Source of the DNA: Xenopus tropicalis
Taxonomy: Eukaryota; Chordata; Amphibia; Anura; Pipidae
DNA: 64,000 bases
Assembly: GCF_000004195.4 (NCBI RefSeq)
Contig: NC_030681.2
Span: 25,684,482 to 25,748,481 of the forward strand
Direction: 5' to 3'
The notes below the pieces were generated by a model. It ran no database searches, had not been told where the DNA came from, and saw nothing but the letters and a program-made list of their open reading frames with translations. The position numbers and the translations under genes are program-made. Shown here piece by piece: positions 9,597-23,370 of the stretch (positions are counted from its first letter, which is position 1; every line of letters starts with the position of its first letter).

Positions 9597-11036
9597 TTTT
9601 AATTAGAAAAACAGGCATGTTTTTACTGTGCAACAGCTTGTTTGTCCCCTTTGGCCGATGTATCCATCCCTGCCAGTAAACAGAGGCGGCATTTAGCTGG
9701 TAGAACCCTTAACTTTCAGTCAACTTCCTATTCGCACAGCTGTGGTTAAAGGAATGGCATCCCCTGCCAATTGCCGGCTTGTGCAAGGGGGTGCCGGAGG
9801 AGGCACGTATTAAGCAGCAATAATAATCTCTCAAACCGCTTACTTATCCTGCTCGCTTTCATTTTATAAGAAAAATAGTTTGATTTGAATATATTTTCTG
9901 TCTATAAAGCGAAAAAACACGATCTGAAGGACTTTAATCCCTCACTTCACATTTCCTCGCAGAATTTCTAAACAAACCAGGTAGCCCGGCGCACAAGCCT
10001 TTTATTGTACTAACACTGGGGATGTTTAAAGGAGCTGACGGAACATTAGGGTCGTGTTACACGCACAGGACGCTGCACTCTAGGTTCCCCCTTCTCAGCA
10101 CAAATGGGAACTTTCCAACATCAAGGTAATTCCAAATGATTTAGCTTTTGATTTATTTATAACGCCATCCGTAGAACTTATAGAAAGCACAAATAACTGG
10201 CACTTGGAACACTAGTGTCAAGCCCATACAATAAGTGCAGGGGATCTCCCTGTCTGGAATTGCCCAAATGACAGTTGTCAGTTCAAGCCTCCCTTGGAGG
10301 TCCAACCTTTCCCTAGGGCCCCCCCCCTTAACTCATAAGATGGTTAAACACATGGGAAAACAGTGGTGCAGCAGTCAGTCAGCTTAAATTCCAAGAATAT
10401 AGAGGGCTAGCTTGTAGAACAAATATGCATTCTGCCCTAATCCCCCCAAAGGGTTCTTTGTTTGTTGAAAATGTGGCCCCTTATATGGAGTGCCTCCATG
10501 ATGGACCTATTCTACGCAGCTTTTCAGTTGGTCTTCATCATTTATATGATTTTGAATGTTTCTGTCTATTTCCAGCCTGTAACAAGAAATGCTATGTGGT
10601 TGTTGGAGGTCCGGACCCAAGCAAACAACAGATCAACCGAGAAAGTTCTGTCATATTGAGGGGGGGGGGCTTACTAAGACTTGTTCTTTTCGGATTTATA
10701 TTTGAGACCACAAAGAATTTATCATTTAGTCATTTATCAAAAGATCTGAACTGAAAAAGTATGAATTAAAAAAAGTTGTGGAAAAGAAGACTTTTTGATA
10801 CTGTTGCACAAAAGCCAGCGTAAAAAAACCCCTGAAAACCTCTAAAACCACGAAGCAAAGAAAGATACTCCATTTGTAAAAGGGACGTCTGCCATTGACT
10901 TCTACATGATCTTGACAGGTTTTATCTGGCGTATTTTAGCATTCGGAATTATCACTTTGGTAAATGCCCCTTTTAATGTAATTTTTCAACGTCTTATCTT
11001 TCTTTCCTGGTCCTTGCTGGTCCTGGTCCTGTCTGC

Positions 11037-11182
11037 ATAATACTGTACCATAAGTCAAGTTTTGGGCCACCTAATGGCTAGGGTCTTAGAATACTGTCTC
11101 CATAATACAATAAGTCACGTTTGGGCCACCTGATGGCTAGGGTCTCAGAATATGGTCTGCATAATATCATAAGTCAACTTTT
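11037..11182. repeat. Two-copy tandem repeat of about 65-70 bp
   Basis: The block containing 'ataagtcaagttttgggccacc' and 'atggctagggtct' is repeated directly once, followed by a third partial start 'ataagtcaacttttgccc'. The copies differ at several bases. Confidence 0.7.
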
Positions 11183-13837
11183 GCCCATTTAAGCCTTTAA
11201 AACATGCTCAAAACACAGGCATGGACTTTGTAGAGTCATTTATTCAAACAGCCAGCATCAATAAAACACAAAAGAGCAGTAAAAAGAGAAAGTCCAACAC
11301 AAACCAGTAAGATTTTTGCAGAGCTGATGCATTGTGCAAACTTGCCATTATAAATAACCCACAAATTGCTTTTTAGCAGTCATTCTATGTGGAAATGCCT
11401 TTAAATATAGTCTATATACATGTGTTCCTTCTGTTTCTATAACATGGCCTTCATTAGAACTTGTAAACGTGAGAAGTTATTGGATGCTACACATCTGGCA
11501 TCGGGAAGCGTATTCCTTCCTTGTGGCTTTCTCCTTCAATCCTTACTAACCAGGCTTATGAGGCCCATGGGCTTTGATCCCGGTAACCTTTCCCAGTTAA
11601 GGAAAGTACTGAGATAACATGTGGGACTTCACCTAGATGCCAACTGCTTTGGTGCAGCACAGGCCATTATTGCATCAGAAAGGGGTGCCCAGTTTTAAGG
11701 TGATCGTGTCTTTTTTCCGATCATGCCAGAAACACTCACATCCCCTTTAAATTGCTTCCAATTCTAGTTCATGGTAATGAGCTGCATATAATGTATTTTG
11801 TTCAGTCTATAAAATGCTAGATGAGTTTCTGAGTAAAGGTTAAATCTTATTTAAGACCTTTTGGAAGGGGATGCTAGAATGAGGCCGGACACAAGGAGCC
11901 AAAATGTCCACCAATGTACATTAAAAATTGAGATGCATGGCTCTGCATTTTAAGGCTGTACCTGTGCTATTCAATCCACAGTTCTGGATTTACCGTTGGG
12001 ACAAAAAGGTCTCATTTGCCTTTGTGGATTAATACCCAGCCCTCGCATTTGTGTTATACCCTGTTCAGCACCAGTGCAACATTCATTAACACACAAGCAA
12101 GCAATGTAAAACTGCTGGCCAATCAGGAGAAGAGGCCTGTAGCGGATGAAAGGAAATTAGGATTACTTCAGAAATCCCTGAGATTAAATTGGTTGTGTTT
12201 AAAAAAAACAAAAATCAGAAACAAAAATGTCAGCACTGATACAGCTCATAAGTAAACAGTTTCCTTACCAGGAGCACTTGGACCAATATGAACCCTTGTT
12301 ATTTATTGAGTAAAGCATATTTAGGTGTTATTTCTTGAGCAGTACAAACTGAAGCTACACCATGTTTGGTCCTTGCGAGTTAGCCAGTTAGATTCCCAGT
12401 ACAGATAATCCCCCTGCATAGTGGACTTCTGCTAACAAAACACAACAGAAGGGGAAGGGAGGAGGTGTATATCAGTAATCTAATTATCTACCTTGCAAGA
12501 ACCATGCATTGAGCAGCTTCAGTTTCCCTTTTCCCCTGTTTAGCTCAAGAAATAACAAAAAAATGTTTGTTTTTTTTTATAATTAAACAAATTATGGTCA
12601 GCCCTGCCCAGTCAGGTATACTGCCCCTATATTTGACATTACCCTTATTCATTTCATAATGAATGACAAAATCATGGGTATGTATGTTTAAAATGAGATT
12701 TGGTTGGGCAATTTGGAGGAAAAAAAATAAATAAATAATTTTACACAGAGGCCATAATATTTTTTCTATTTTTCTATAAAATCTTCGGTACAAGCCTATT
12801 AATTGTATTCAAGTTAAGCAAAGGACCCCCTATTGGTCCTCCATTTGCAGACACTACTCTTTTGGGAAGGCTTGCCGCTAACTGGTAGTCGAATTTGTTT
12901 GTTACTGTGGAGTTTCTGACACTTATTTTATGCTTGCTCATTGGTCAGATAACAGCAACATCAATCCAAAAAGGGCCACCTTAACCCTCATGTTTGTAAT
13001 TGAATACAAATAAATGTCTCCAACTTGTGTAAACATTGTTTTTCCAAAAATAAGCAATTTGTTTATCAAGCACCATTACTAGTAAGAGATGAACCATGCA
13101 TGCTAGGAGTGGCTGAACCCCTTTGTGACTGCCCTATGTGCACATTGCTGACCATGAATAACCAATTGCTTCCCGAGTTGCTAAAGTAAAGAACAATGAA
13201 CTGTTTCCACAATAAAACAAGGTTTTGCTAATTCATTTAAAAGAAAAGCATAATAATGTAAAAAGAAAACTTGTAGTAATTGGTTACAAAACCCAAAATA
13301 GAAGCATGTGGCTATTTTATTCCAGAAGAAGCCAAAGGAAGCATTGCCCTTTCTAGCTACAGCCAAACTGGTGTTTACATTGAACTAAAAACAAGGAGGC
13401 ATTTATTAAGGGGCGCAAGAGCGTTTAAAGGCACCGCATGAATGCATTATTTGAACTTATTGAAGCAAGTTACTTGCCTGCAAGGAGCCATGCAACTGCA
13501 AAGCCATAAAACTGTTTATAAAGATCCCCATGATCTTTTATTAGAATATCTTTTTAAACAATAAAATAAAAAAGGAATTGTCCTAATAGTCCAGTAACAG
13601 CAACAATGAAAAATCAATTATACATAACAGGCTATTATAGTCTGAACAATGTTTGCTAACAAATATACCATGGCCAGAGCCCGGAACTAGGAGTAGGCAG
13701 CAGAGGCTTGTGCCTAAGGCACAGCTGGGGAGGGAGCACTGGTGGTACGGAAATGTGAGTGAGCGACAAAGCAGGCAGATGAGTGGGTGTCATGGGGTGC
13801 AGGGGTGGTAACACCAGGCCAAGTAGTATGTCCTTAG

Positions 13838-14130
13838 GTGCTGGATCTTTGCAGCAAAAGTTCTATTTTGGCTACCACAGGCAAAAAAGCATCTCTCTTT
13901 TCCTTCCCACTAGCTAAAATACAAATCTCTAGTGGGGAAACATATGCAGCACTGCTACTTTCTGAAGCAGGCCGAAGTTTTCTCGAGAGGCAACTTCAGC
14001 CTCTGTGGCAAAGCCGAAGCAACACGCATGTTTTCCCACAGACGATTTAATTTAGTCAGTGAGAAAGCATTTGCAGCGGTAGAGGAGATTTATTGTGGGT
14101 GACTAATCTCCATGAGCGCCATTGCCCTAA
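13838..14130. mobile_element. Foldback MITE ('gactaatctcc' family)
   Basis: The inverted 'gaagttttctcgagaggcaacttc' core and the right end 'gtgactaatctcc' match the element at 44895-45207 in order and orientation. This copy is the more diverged. Confidence 0.5.
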
Positions 14131-14349
14131 ATGGCATGTATAAGGATTTACCAAAACAATGTTTATATCTAATTCAATTTGTTTTAAGGAACAAATTCTT
14201 AGTTAAGTATTTGTTTATGTACTTTTGCATGCTTATTACATATGGGTGGCTGCACCACACCTTGTGCTAACTGAATAGTTTGAAAGTTGGGAAGGCTCAT
14301 AGCACTCTACTTTCAGGGTGTAGTTCATTGTTTTACTCAGAGTTAGACT

Positions 14350-14692
14350 AATGCAGGCTGTATTACTCTAATACCACACGGGGCTAATTCTCAGCCTGTG
14401 GATAAATGCGGGCTGAGTATCGGCCCCTACGGTGGCACCAGCCTTTCCTTGTGCCTGCACCTGGAGCCATTGCATGGACCCAGGTGCAGACACATGGAGT
14501 GGATTTCAGTGCAGAAATACATATCTATGCATATTGTGCAGACATCTGCTCCATGTGTTTCTGCACCCACATCGATTCAATGGCTCCAGGTACAGGGAAA
14601 GGCTAATGCTAGCATAGGGGTTGATCCTCTGCCTGCATTTGTCCACAGGCTGAGAATCAGTCCCACGTGGTATTAGCCTAAGAGTAATACAG
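14350..14692. mobile_element. Foldback MITE ('taccacacggggcta' family)
   Basis: Left 'ctaataccacacggggctaa' and 'tctcagcctgtggataaatg' are mirrored on the right by 'catttgtccacaggctgaga' and 'cccacgtggtattagcct'. The arms exceed 60 bp with few mismatches. The element at 41277-41508 has the same ends. Confidence 0.7.
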
Positions 14693-14901
14693 TTTGCCAA
14701 CCTTTGGAACTGTTCTGATGCTCAAAGGCAATTCTGTAATGCTGTGCAGGAAGCAGACCCATTTGTTAAAGACCTTTGAAGAACTTATAAATAATAAGCA
14801 TGCATAAAATTCATAAACACAGACCTTGTTAATTTTTTGAATACATTTGATATTAAAAAACATAGCCACAACTAATAGCATATTATGTAAAAAAAAAAAT
14901 A

Positions 14902-14992
14902 GGGATGAGGTGAGTCTATCCATTTTTGATTCAACTAAATACCGGATCCTCTACAATATATTTTACCAAACTTGATTTAGCACATCCCTAAT
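14902..14992. mobile_element. Short hAT-type MITE
   Basis: The ends TAGGGATGAGGT and ATCCCTA are inverted, as in the larger hAT-like element at 52566-52831. It is only 91 bp long, and the target duplication is not clear. Confidence 0.45.
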
Positions 14993-15418
14993 TAAAATGC
15001 AAAAGCAGCATTTCCATTTTTGAAGTTACAGGTCTAAAACTAAAATGAACAGGGCAAATCATTATGGGGAGTGCTACACCTTAACTGTAACTTTTCAACA
15101 TATTATTCTAATGTTATCTAGTGGAAAGTTTATCAAAGAGGCACCATAATGAAAAGCCTAACAAAAATAAAACTACAATCTCTTGCAATACTGATTGTGG
15201 TCACTATAATAACTCATTGCAGCGACTAAACCTTTTTTTTCTTTTTTTTAAATAAAAACTGCAAAAAAAATGCCTGCCTGGCACTAGATTTTGTGAAAAT
15301 GCTGTCTTACAAGGACAGCTATCCATGCAAAATATAGCTATAACATGCTTCAAATGACATTGAGCAAGAAATAGTCTACACACATCTTTGGTCCATGAAG
15401 ACATCTGAATGGTCAGGT

Positions 15419-15816
15419 CTAGTGTCCGTTATCCACTGTGGCCTCGCTTCTGCGCTGTCTCAAGGCACTTTCAGATTCTGGCGGGCTTTGTGGTGCCATT
15501 TCAGTGATGTTGTCTTCTTCCGCTTCAGACCCAGCAACAGCAGAATCCTCATCAGAATCCTTGGCAACATTCTGGGCGTTGTTTGCATCACCATCACTTA
15601 CATCTTCATCATCATCTTCATTGCTGTCTTCGCTATCATCTTCATTGCTATTTTCTTTTTCGCTGTCATCTTCACTGCTATTGCTAATTTCTTCTCCATT
15701 TTCTTCTTCATTGTCATTGTCACTGCCTTCTTCATTGGCAGCATTATCTGCTTCCTTTTCCATAGGTAAGACTTTTGGGTCTGCCTCTACATTTGCCAAA
15801 TCTTCTTCGTTTACTT
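15419..15816 (-). CDS. TMX4: TMX4 exon 8, acidic cytosolic tail and stop
   Basis: The acceptor AG is at 15818-15817 and the TAG stop at 15421-15419. The exon completes Glu235 and encodes residues 236-366. The tail is dominated by Glu, Asp, Ser and Asn, with many S/T-x-x-E/D casein-kinase-2-type sites. It ends with a basic LRQRRSE patch that resembles the arginine-based ER retention region of TMX4 proteins. Codons for Asp and Glu make a long purine-rich stretch on the minus strand (about 15590-15740). The tail is longer than in human TMX4. The plus-strand open frames across this exon are shadows of the acidic repeat. Confidence 0.95.
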
Positions 15817-18151
15817 CTAAAATAGGAAAAAAAGTAAAAAAATAAGTATTCTCTCATTTACTTGTACATTCAGAACAAGCCCTGCTAGCATGTGTTAGGC
15901 CTACACGCATTCTATATTTAAAGCTGTCGACAGATAAGCCCCGAACTAACTGTGAGCCAGATATGAGCACAATTTGGTTGCAGATAGATGGAAAACCTTA
16001 CTGACTTGATTGCTTAGCCTATGGTCCAGTTGGTTGGATTGTGATGTACAAGTGTGGATACATGCACTTCAAGACAACAACCCCATACAAGCCATCAGAT
16101 CATTGTTCAGCAAAGTTTTCTGTCTTGGTCCATCAACAGTTAGCATGGGGACAATGTCTGTGCAACTTGGTCAACTTACCAATTAGTATGAAAACCATGT
16201 AGACAACTTACGTCTCTGAACTTCCTCTCAAGACTCTGATCAGTAAAATACTTGACCTAGAGGTAATCACCCATTTTTCTGCTATTGGTGACCTGACACC
16301 CAAGTTCCACCCAGCAACCGCTTTCCTATACTATACTTACATATTTATACTTATCCTTCTCCTTTCGTTCAAATACATGATCTGCAAAAATGCTACTGAA
16401 ACCAGGAATTGTTTGTCCATATACTACTATATGCAGAACGTTAAATGGTAAGCACAATTTTTACTTTTGCAATTACTGGAGCAACAGCCAATTGCCTGTT
16501 GTAGCTGCCATCATTCCCAGCTTCTGTCTGGGGACAGAAATAAATACATAAACATATGTATGTGTCATATAAATAGATAATACATATTAAAATGCTGAGA
16601 TTCTGGATAAAACCAGGTGAAAGCGAGTGCAGGAACCAGGCAGACCAGGAATGATTTTGGTTGGAAAACAAATATATGGACAAACAGTCCCTGCTTTGTT
16701 TAAATAAGAGGGAAGTTTATTAGCTTTTGATCAAGTCTTAATGTCCTTATAATGATATAGGTAAGTGCTGAAGGCACTGGTTACTCCCAGGCCCAGCAGT
16801 GTGCAATAGTGAAGTGTGGGCAGGCCTGAAGACCTCGGGACCCATGGGTTTACCCGGAAGTACCCAGAGGTTCAAGCTGGCAAACACACAACCATTGTGG
16901 ATCACAAATGGGTAGTGGTTGTACTCTGCTCTCAGACCCCCATCTGCAACATCTTTATGTCCCACTTCTACCTGTGGCAAACGGTATTTAAATACTTGTC
17001 AGGGACAGCTCTCCAGTTGGGTTGGGAGACTTTCTATTGAGCTGCATATCACTAGTGTTAAATGAATAAACCTAGAAACAAAGTGCCCAAGGCCTCCAGC
17101 AAGAACCCACTAGAAACAAAAGAAAAAAGCAGTTTGCAAAACAGTGGGTCTCCCCATATATTAAGGCAGAGGAGGAGACAAATTTATAAAAAAAAATCCC
17201 CTTGGCAGTGTTTGCTTTATGAAAACACCCAAATCCCCAGCTCCAGTTTAGCTAATGGGAGTCACAGGTAGAAATCTGGGCAGCAGTGCCTCTAGGACAG
17301 GTTAACTTGACCTCTGAATTGCGTCTCTCTGCCCTGTAACATGCTGTCAGGCTTGAAGGAAAATGGCTTGCTTTAATCACTAGTTTTAACAGATATAAAC
17401 ATGCACTAGACTATTATGTATTTAATTCAATGACTTACGTTATTTGAGGCTTGCATTCTTGCTTTCTTAAAAGACAGTTGGTAAAATGCTGTACAAATAA
17501 TGTTACCCCTTTGAGTCTTTTGTGGCAAAGGACTTAAATCAGTCTTTGATGTTATGATTATTTCTGGGGAGGCTGCCAGTTTTAAATTAAAAAATAGCCT
17601 ACAATTTAAAAATGTGAAGTTATGTATGAAAGGCTTGAGAATAGTCTTCTTATTGGATGAAATACAGATAAAAAGAGAACTTATTTACAGAAAGTTCCCT
17701 AAGTACATTGGTTATGCTTTAATTTAGGGAGCACTGTGGTCACAACAACCTCGGTAAGTGTGCATGCCTGTGCTCCAACAGATTGTACTCCTCCTCCCCT
17801 AACATACTACATACTGTACATACTAATATTTATACACATAAACACAGGATTGGACATGTCTTCTAGCTTGTGACTAATTGAAAATAAAATACATAGTCTA
17901 GCATGAAAGGTAAATACTAGGTTTACAACTCAGTTCTCTGCACCTTAGAAAAGAGGAATAATAGGTGTGAGAAGAGTTACTGTAGCAGCATCTGGAGAGA
18001 CAGACTGCAAGAAAGGCCAAAAGTGATGAGAAGAATGGGTGAGAAAGAGACAAGAGGGACTAAAAGGAATAAAAGTAAGCAGCAAGTGAAAGACTGAGAG
18101 AAGAAAAAATATACATTTTTAAAAATATTTTATTTATGATGAGACACTTAC
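15817..18151 (-). other. TMX4: TMX4 intron 7
   Basis: Donor GTAAGT begins at 18151 and the acceptor AG is at 15818-15817. AT-rich; I recognise no exon, RNA gene or complete transposon inside. Confidence 0.7.
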
Positions 18152-18215
18152 CTTCTCTTATCACTTCATACTTTGCTTTTGATGGACAAAAGCAATCAAC
18201 TATTAACACCAATAT
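18152..18215 (-). CDS. TMX4: TMX4 exon 7, end of membrane span
   Basis: The acceptor AG is at 18217-18216 and the donor GTAAGT begins at 18151. This 64-bp exon encodes residues 214-234, ILVLIVDCFCPSKAKYEVIRE, and the first base of Glu235. It completes the transmembrane helix begun in exon 6 and supplies the juxtamembrane cytosolic stretch, with two Cys at 221 and 223 that could be palmitoylated (inference). It starts in phase 0 and ends in phase 1, matching both neighbours. Confidence 0.9.
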
Positions 18216-19622
18216 CTATTTAAAACAAAAAAAAATACAATCAATTCAAATGTATCATGTTGTATCTTATTTCAGTACTTTTGTTGTAATTCCCTTACAA
18301 AAATCGATAAATGACGTAGCATAATGGTCAGGGATGTGTTGCTTGACATCTATGAGGGCCTGATGGGAACAGTCAAAATGAAAAGACCTCAGTGATAGCA
18401 GCAGGATAAACCCCTCAGGGCAAGTGCTGAAGCTCAAAATAACGTTCCCATTAACGGAGACCTATAATCTACAATAACTACAACTTTTTTAGATTATGGA
18501 GAACCATAAATGCCTCAATATTTGCATATAACAACACACCATAGGTTATGCATATGTGGAAGATGTTAAAACTCAGAAAAGTCCAGTTGTTTTAGACTTA
18601 ATTCTACTAGATACTGTATATCATGACCTGGATGAATGAGAATCTTCATAGACATGTTAAATCTCTTTATTATTTTTATTTCTATACCCCTGCTTTCCTA
18701 CAATGCCCCACTGCTTTTACTTTTTATTGTTGTCCTTTTAAATTCCCATTGAATAATGAGGGTTTTAGGTTGTTGCTACTAAGAGCAAAAGTGCCTTCAC
18801 TTTGTTTCATGTAATACAAAAATGCAGACTATTACTGGCTACTATTATACAGTAAATTCTGTTTTTGTGAAAATAAAGTGCCGTCCCTAAAAATCAGATC
18901 CTAGGTATTACATATAATATAATTTTTTAAATGGAGTCACTTTGCATTTAAAGATTTTTTCCCTTTGTATTTGAAAACACAATTACCCCATAAAAAGGGA
19001 ATTTTATTATGTTTTTGCACTTTTCATACTTCCTATGAAGGTGCCACTGTGGTCACAAGGATCTCTCTCCTCCATCCCCTGCTTCCCATGTGAAAATGCT
19101 GCTCCACAGACCACTGCATAGGGCAGAAATGTTGTCCCAAAGCAGTTTGCCACAGGGTATGGTTTCCATTAAGCTAAAAGTGAAGCTGCAGAGTTGGCAA
19201 AGCTGATTTGATAACCACTCAAATACAGTTCCAGTCTTGTCTAAACTGCCACAATCTCAAGTGGTTGGACACAGGATTCCTTACCTCTTCCCAAAGTCTT
19301 CAAATTGTGCTACAGACCCATTTAAAAAAAAAAATTAGGGGGTGTAGCCTATAATCCGAGGGGGTTGTGGGATACCAATGAGATATAGAACCAATTATAA
19401 ATAGCAGAGAAATAATAATACAATATAATATAATAATACAGGCAGCAGCAACAACCCCAAAATTTGTACAGAAAATAATTGTACAATCAAGTTATAATAA
19501 AATGCTGGGACATCAATGTCTAAAAAGATAGTGGATGATTTCTTTCAGTGTATATATGCATATAATGTACCATTACATGATTAAGAATCTGTTGACATAT
19601 TAGATATAGGAACATGTTTTAC
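18216..19622 (-). other. TMX4: TMX4 intron 6
   Basis: Contains one recognisable repeat fragment, about 18574-18655, which is the inverted counterpart of part of 6372-6535. The rest is AT-rich with nothing I can name. Confidence 0.65.
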
Positions 19623-19724
19623 CAATCCCAGTAGAAGGCCGATAAACAATGTGGCCACAACAAAGATGACGTAGGAGCCCCAAGCTGGAATTCCCAGAGG
19701 TCCTGTAAAGTAGTTGTGAAGTTG
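19623..19724 (-). CDS. TMX4: TMX4 exon 6, transmembrane exon
   Basis: The acceptor AG is at 19726-19725 and the donor GTAAAA begins at 19622. Exactly 34 codons in phase 0 encode residues 180-213. The segment QLHNYFTGPLGIPAWGSY is the juxtamembrane linker conserved in TMX1/TMX4. It is followed by VIFVVATLFIGLLLGL, the first two thirds of the single membrane helix. The donor is weaker than the consensus (GTAAAA) but gives the only frame that joins to exon 7. Confidence 0.92.
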
Positions 19725-19982
19725 CTGTAAAACACAAAGAAGAGAAATATAGGTCTGTAAAGTATTAAAATGTACTAAAACCAGAGATTGGGAGTTTGCT
19801 GTAAGAAAAAACAATTAAGACTTTTTCAAGATAGCAACAAGATCTGTGATCTGGTTAGAAACCCAATGGAAATACAAGGGAAAGTAAATGTCTTCACTTG
19901 GCCTTCTATGAAAGTCTTTAAATATTTGAGCAAAATTGGTTTAATTGATTTAACATTGTCTACCCCTCATAAAATAGGGTCT

Positions 19983-20348
19983 AAAGCTGCCCATACAGGT
20001 TTTTATCTCCCTAACGACCAACTTCAGTGTGATCTGACAAATCTGCCAATTTAGCATAAGGTTAGTGGGCACAAAACGATCACGCATCTAGTAATTTTTC
20101 ATCCCACATTGGTCAGAAAATTGATTAGGCAGGTTTGAAAATGTTCGTTGTTATCGATGAAATTAGCCCATTGTCCAATTATCTGCAGGACCAAGCTGGC
20201 AGTTTTCTAGCTTCAACTAAACAATATCGCTTGAAATGGTCGTTTTCATTGATGGTCAAATCATACTTTCAAGTGATCGTTTCAGGATAAGCTTGGTCCT
20301 ATGACAACGAAAAGATCTTAAACATGTTAATGTGTATGGCCAGCTTAA
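19983..20348. mobile_element. 'ggccata' foldback MITE
   Basis: The left end aaagctgcccatacagg and right end gtgtatggccagctta are inverted copies. The ends belong to the same family as 2019-2337 and 40979-41279. Confidence 0.65.
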
Positions 20349-22405
20349 GCCTTCACAGCTTAAACCAAAACCCCCCAAATATGGGATAATGGATACGCGG
20401 TGTAGGAAAAAGCTAAATAAAAACAAATAGGGGCAGATTTATCAAAAAGCCCACCCACTTTCTATACATTCCTATGGGATTTCTACCAGGAAAAAATCAG
20501 TTATGACAAATATTCTTTCTGAATTTCTTTAAAATTAAAAAAAAAAACTCCATTCCAGTTACTGTTTAGGAAGTAATGTCATGTAGAAAGAAAAAGATTT
20601 GCACTTGAAAATGTCAGAATTCACACTCAGTGGAACGTATGATGAAAAGCAAGTAAGAATAATATCCGGCAGCATAATGAGTGCTAGGAGGACAGTTTAT
20701 GTTCTCAGTAGTTAGCATGATGGCTTGACCAGTAGCTGTAGTACTGTGCCAGGAAGGTGCAGCATTACATTCTGCTAAGTTAGCAGTTGGACAACAATCA
20801 AGTTTAAATCTGGGCAAAAAAGCAAATCAAGCAAAAAGGCCTAATTTACTAGTTGACCTACTATGCAATGCTGCTCAGAATTTTAATGTGATTGTGCTTC
20901 CTGCAATCGGGTGCAAAGATTAGCACCAGTTAGTAAACAGTGCATACGGGGCATCATTTGCTAAATAAACATGATGGTGATGATGATGGCCAAGGCAAGG
21001 GCTGACTACAGGACTCCCATGTGCCAGAGCATGCTAACCCCAAAAATCCCCATTAAACACCTGCATCTTTCAGAACAGAACATTAAAATTATAATTCAGT
21101 TACCCCACTCAATGTACTGTGTTAAAACTCCCAAAATAGCACCCCCAAACAGTTCCTGGCTTTATGTCAGAATGTGCATGTAGAGAAGATGGACTTAAAG
21201 ATTTAAAGGCACATTCACCAACTTTGTGCTAAGTGCAACCGCCATGGTTTTTTTCCCCACAATGCAGTGTTTTCCCCAAAAATCCAGCATCATTGTGAAG
21301 GCAAATGGGCAATTATCATGACACAACTGCACAGTGCTGCACCACAATTGCATCAGATTTACCAAAATTGATGCAACTGCATGTGCTCTTTGTCACAAAT
21401 AAAGTGCAGTTGCAACAAATATTTTCCAAGTCTGTCTGGTATCAATTGTGACACGATTATTGACACAGGGCACAAAGGGGACACGGGAGCTGCTGTCTGG
21501 TTGATAGCTCCAGGGTTTCCATGTGTAAAAAAACAGCAGCGCCCAATTCAGAACAAAAGGCAGGAAGGACCATACGGAAGCATATTTTGACGCAAGAACC
21601 TTTAATACCTTTAGGGTATGTAAACAATTAGGCATGCAATCCCAATCTAAAAAGTGATAGGATACTAACTGTTCATCTGAACCACCAAAGCCACGTGACT
21701 CTAAAGCTCTAGACAACAGAATACAACCCTTGACAATCGATGCACTTTTTTTCCTCAGGTTCTAAATATGCAAACAATGGTTTGTATTTCGATTCGATTC
21801 TGCTTATGACTAAGTGCAAGACAAGAAATGCGTCAAGCATGTTTTGACTAAGTTCAAATAAATGAAAAGTTTTGTCTTATACTTGGGTGGCCTTTGGTTT
21901 GGTGACTGTGCACTCACAAGGATTTGAAGTTTGTATTTGATTTAGCCAAATCTTTTGCAGAGGATTCTGTATTCATTCCCAATTAGAATTATTCTCACAT
22001 CCACTACCCCAGTGGTTTTTTCTCTCTTTTTTTTTTCTACTGCTCACTGATTGTTGGGCATAATACACCTCTGCATACATGTGACTATGTGAGCAACACT
22101 GAACCAATGATTGACCCGAGTTAGGGAGAGGTTACTTCTCTTGACTAGTCCCAAAATAATATATTTTATAAAAGATAGTCCTAAAAAAGAGTGGGATAGC
22201 CAAACACAACTTAACAAAGGTAGACTGCAGTTCCCTGTCAGGTCTGCATAGCTGCTGATTGGTTTATTTCCCACTGGCACCCCGCACAGTCTGGGAAAGC
22301 AGTCAGCAAGAAGTGGAACAGATGGGCAGAACTGGTAGGGTTTTGGAAGAAATTTTCAATAAATCAAATCAAATAAATAAACCCAAAACATAACTTTTCT
22401 AAGTA

Positions 22406-22408
<3 letters not shown>

Positions 22409-22482
<74 letters not shown>
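22409..22482. repeat. Compound (TC)n(TA)n microsatellite
   Basis: An uninterrupted TC run (22409-22453) passes directly into a TA run (22454-22482). Confidence 0.95.
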
Positions 22483-22485
<3 letters not shown>

Positions 22486-22533
22486 GACTGGCACATTCTT
22501 GTTTTTTATACAATATGTCTGCTTTAAGTGAAA

Positions 22534-22855
22534 GTACAGGTATAGGACCAATTATCCAGAATACTCGGGACCAAGGGTATTCTGGATAAGGGGTCTTTCC
22601 GTAATTTGGATCACTCTTCTAAAAAATTAATAAAACATTAATTAAACCCAATAGGATTGTTTTGCATCCAATAAGGATTAATTATATCTTATTTGGAATC
22701 AATTACAAGGTACTGTTTTATTTCTACATAGAAAAAGGAAATCAGTTTTAAAATTCTGAATTATTTGATTAAAATGTAGTCTATGGGAGACGGGCTTTCC
22801 GTAATTCGGAGCTTTCTGGATAACGGGTTTCCGGATAAGGGGTCCGATACCTGTA
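22534..22855. mobile_element. 'tacaggtatgggatcc' family element, full length
   Basis: It runs from gtacaggtataggaccaatt to ggggtccgatacctgtacc. It is a good reference copy for the nested pair at 59738-60377. Confidence 0.75.
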
Positions 22856-23370
22856 CCATTTAAAAAAAAAATCTGATTTCCAACAAACATATGGGGATCA
22901 CTGCTGCTCTGCTGAAGAGATACAATGTTTAGAAAGGTCACTTTGGCTAAGATAAACTATTGATTCCTCAGATACCTCAAGGACAATGGGCTGCCATAGC
23001 AATTCTACTATTCTGCTATCTTTCTCTGCTTTCTGGCACTAGAGAGACCGAGTCAAGAAAAGATTAAGCTGCATGCCTCGATTTCTTCTATTACAAAGTC
23101 ATTATGTTTGACTTTACAAAATCTATACTATCAGAATCTCAGTACAGACAGATTGATGACACTGTCAGGAATGATACATTCACGTACTGTATGTGAAAAT
23201 CCATTAAAAGAACCTGCCCTTTATCTTTCAGATTATGAATTATAATTGACATGAATAGAAAAGGAAAGGAGAAAATACCCCAAAAGCAGTTTAGAACACA
23301 AAATTTATCATTTTATTTTATGCCACATAAAAAAAGAGATAAAAGTGGAGCAGGCAGCATTTGCACTGAC

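Larger units (their letters stand above)
5322..15418. other. Intergenic region between HAO1 and TMX4 (includes TMX4 3' UTR)
   Basis: No exon or RNA gene is recognised. It contains the MITEs and repeats listed separately at 6372-6535, 7093-7250, 7440-7680, 9279-9596, 11037-11182, 13838-14130, 14350-14692 and 14902-14992. The long stretches 7681-9278, 9597-11036 and 11183-13837 show nothing I can name. The TMX4 3' UTR must occupy part of the right end. Candidate minus-strand AATAAA signals exist (for example 13537-13542), but none can be assigned. Confidence 0.6.

Noticed and set aside
10425..10754. 109-codon plus-strand ORF in the intergenic region
   Set aside because: It includes 'ttttcagttggtcttcatca' typical of the TTAA-type dispersed repeat, and the protein resembles nothing known.
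15395..15845. Plus-strand ORFs of 124 and 135 codons
   Set aside because: They are antisense shadows of TMX4 exon 8. The Glu/Asp/Ser-rich codons give hydrophobic or Ser/Leu-rich frames on the other strand.
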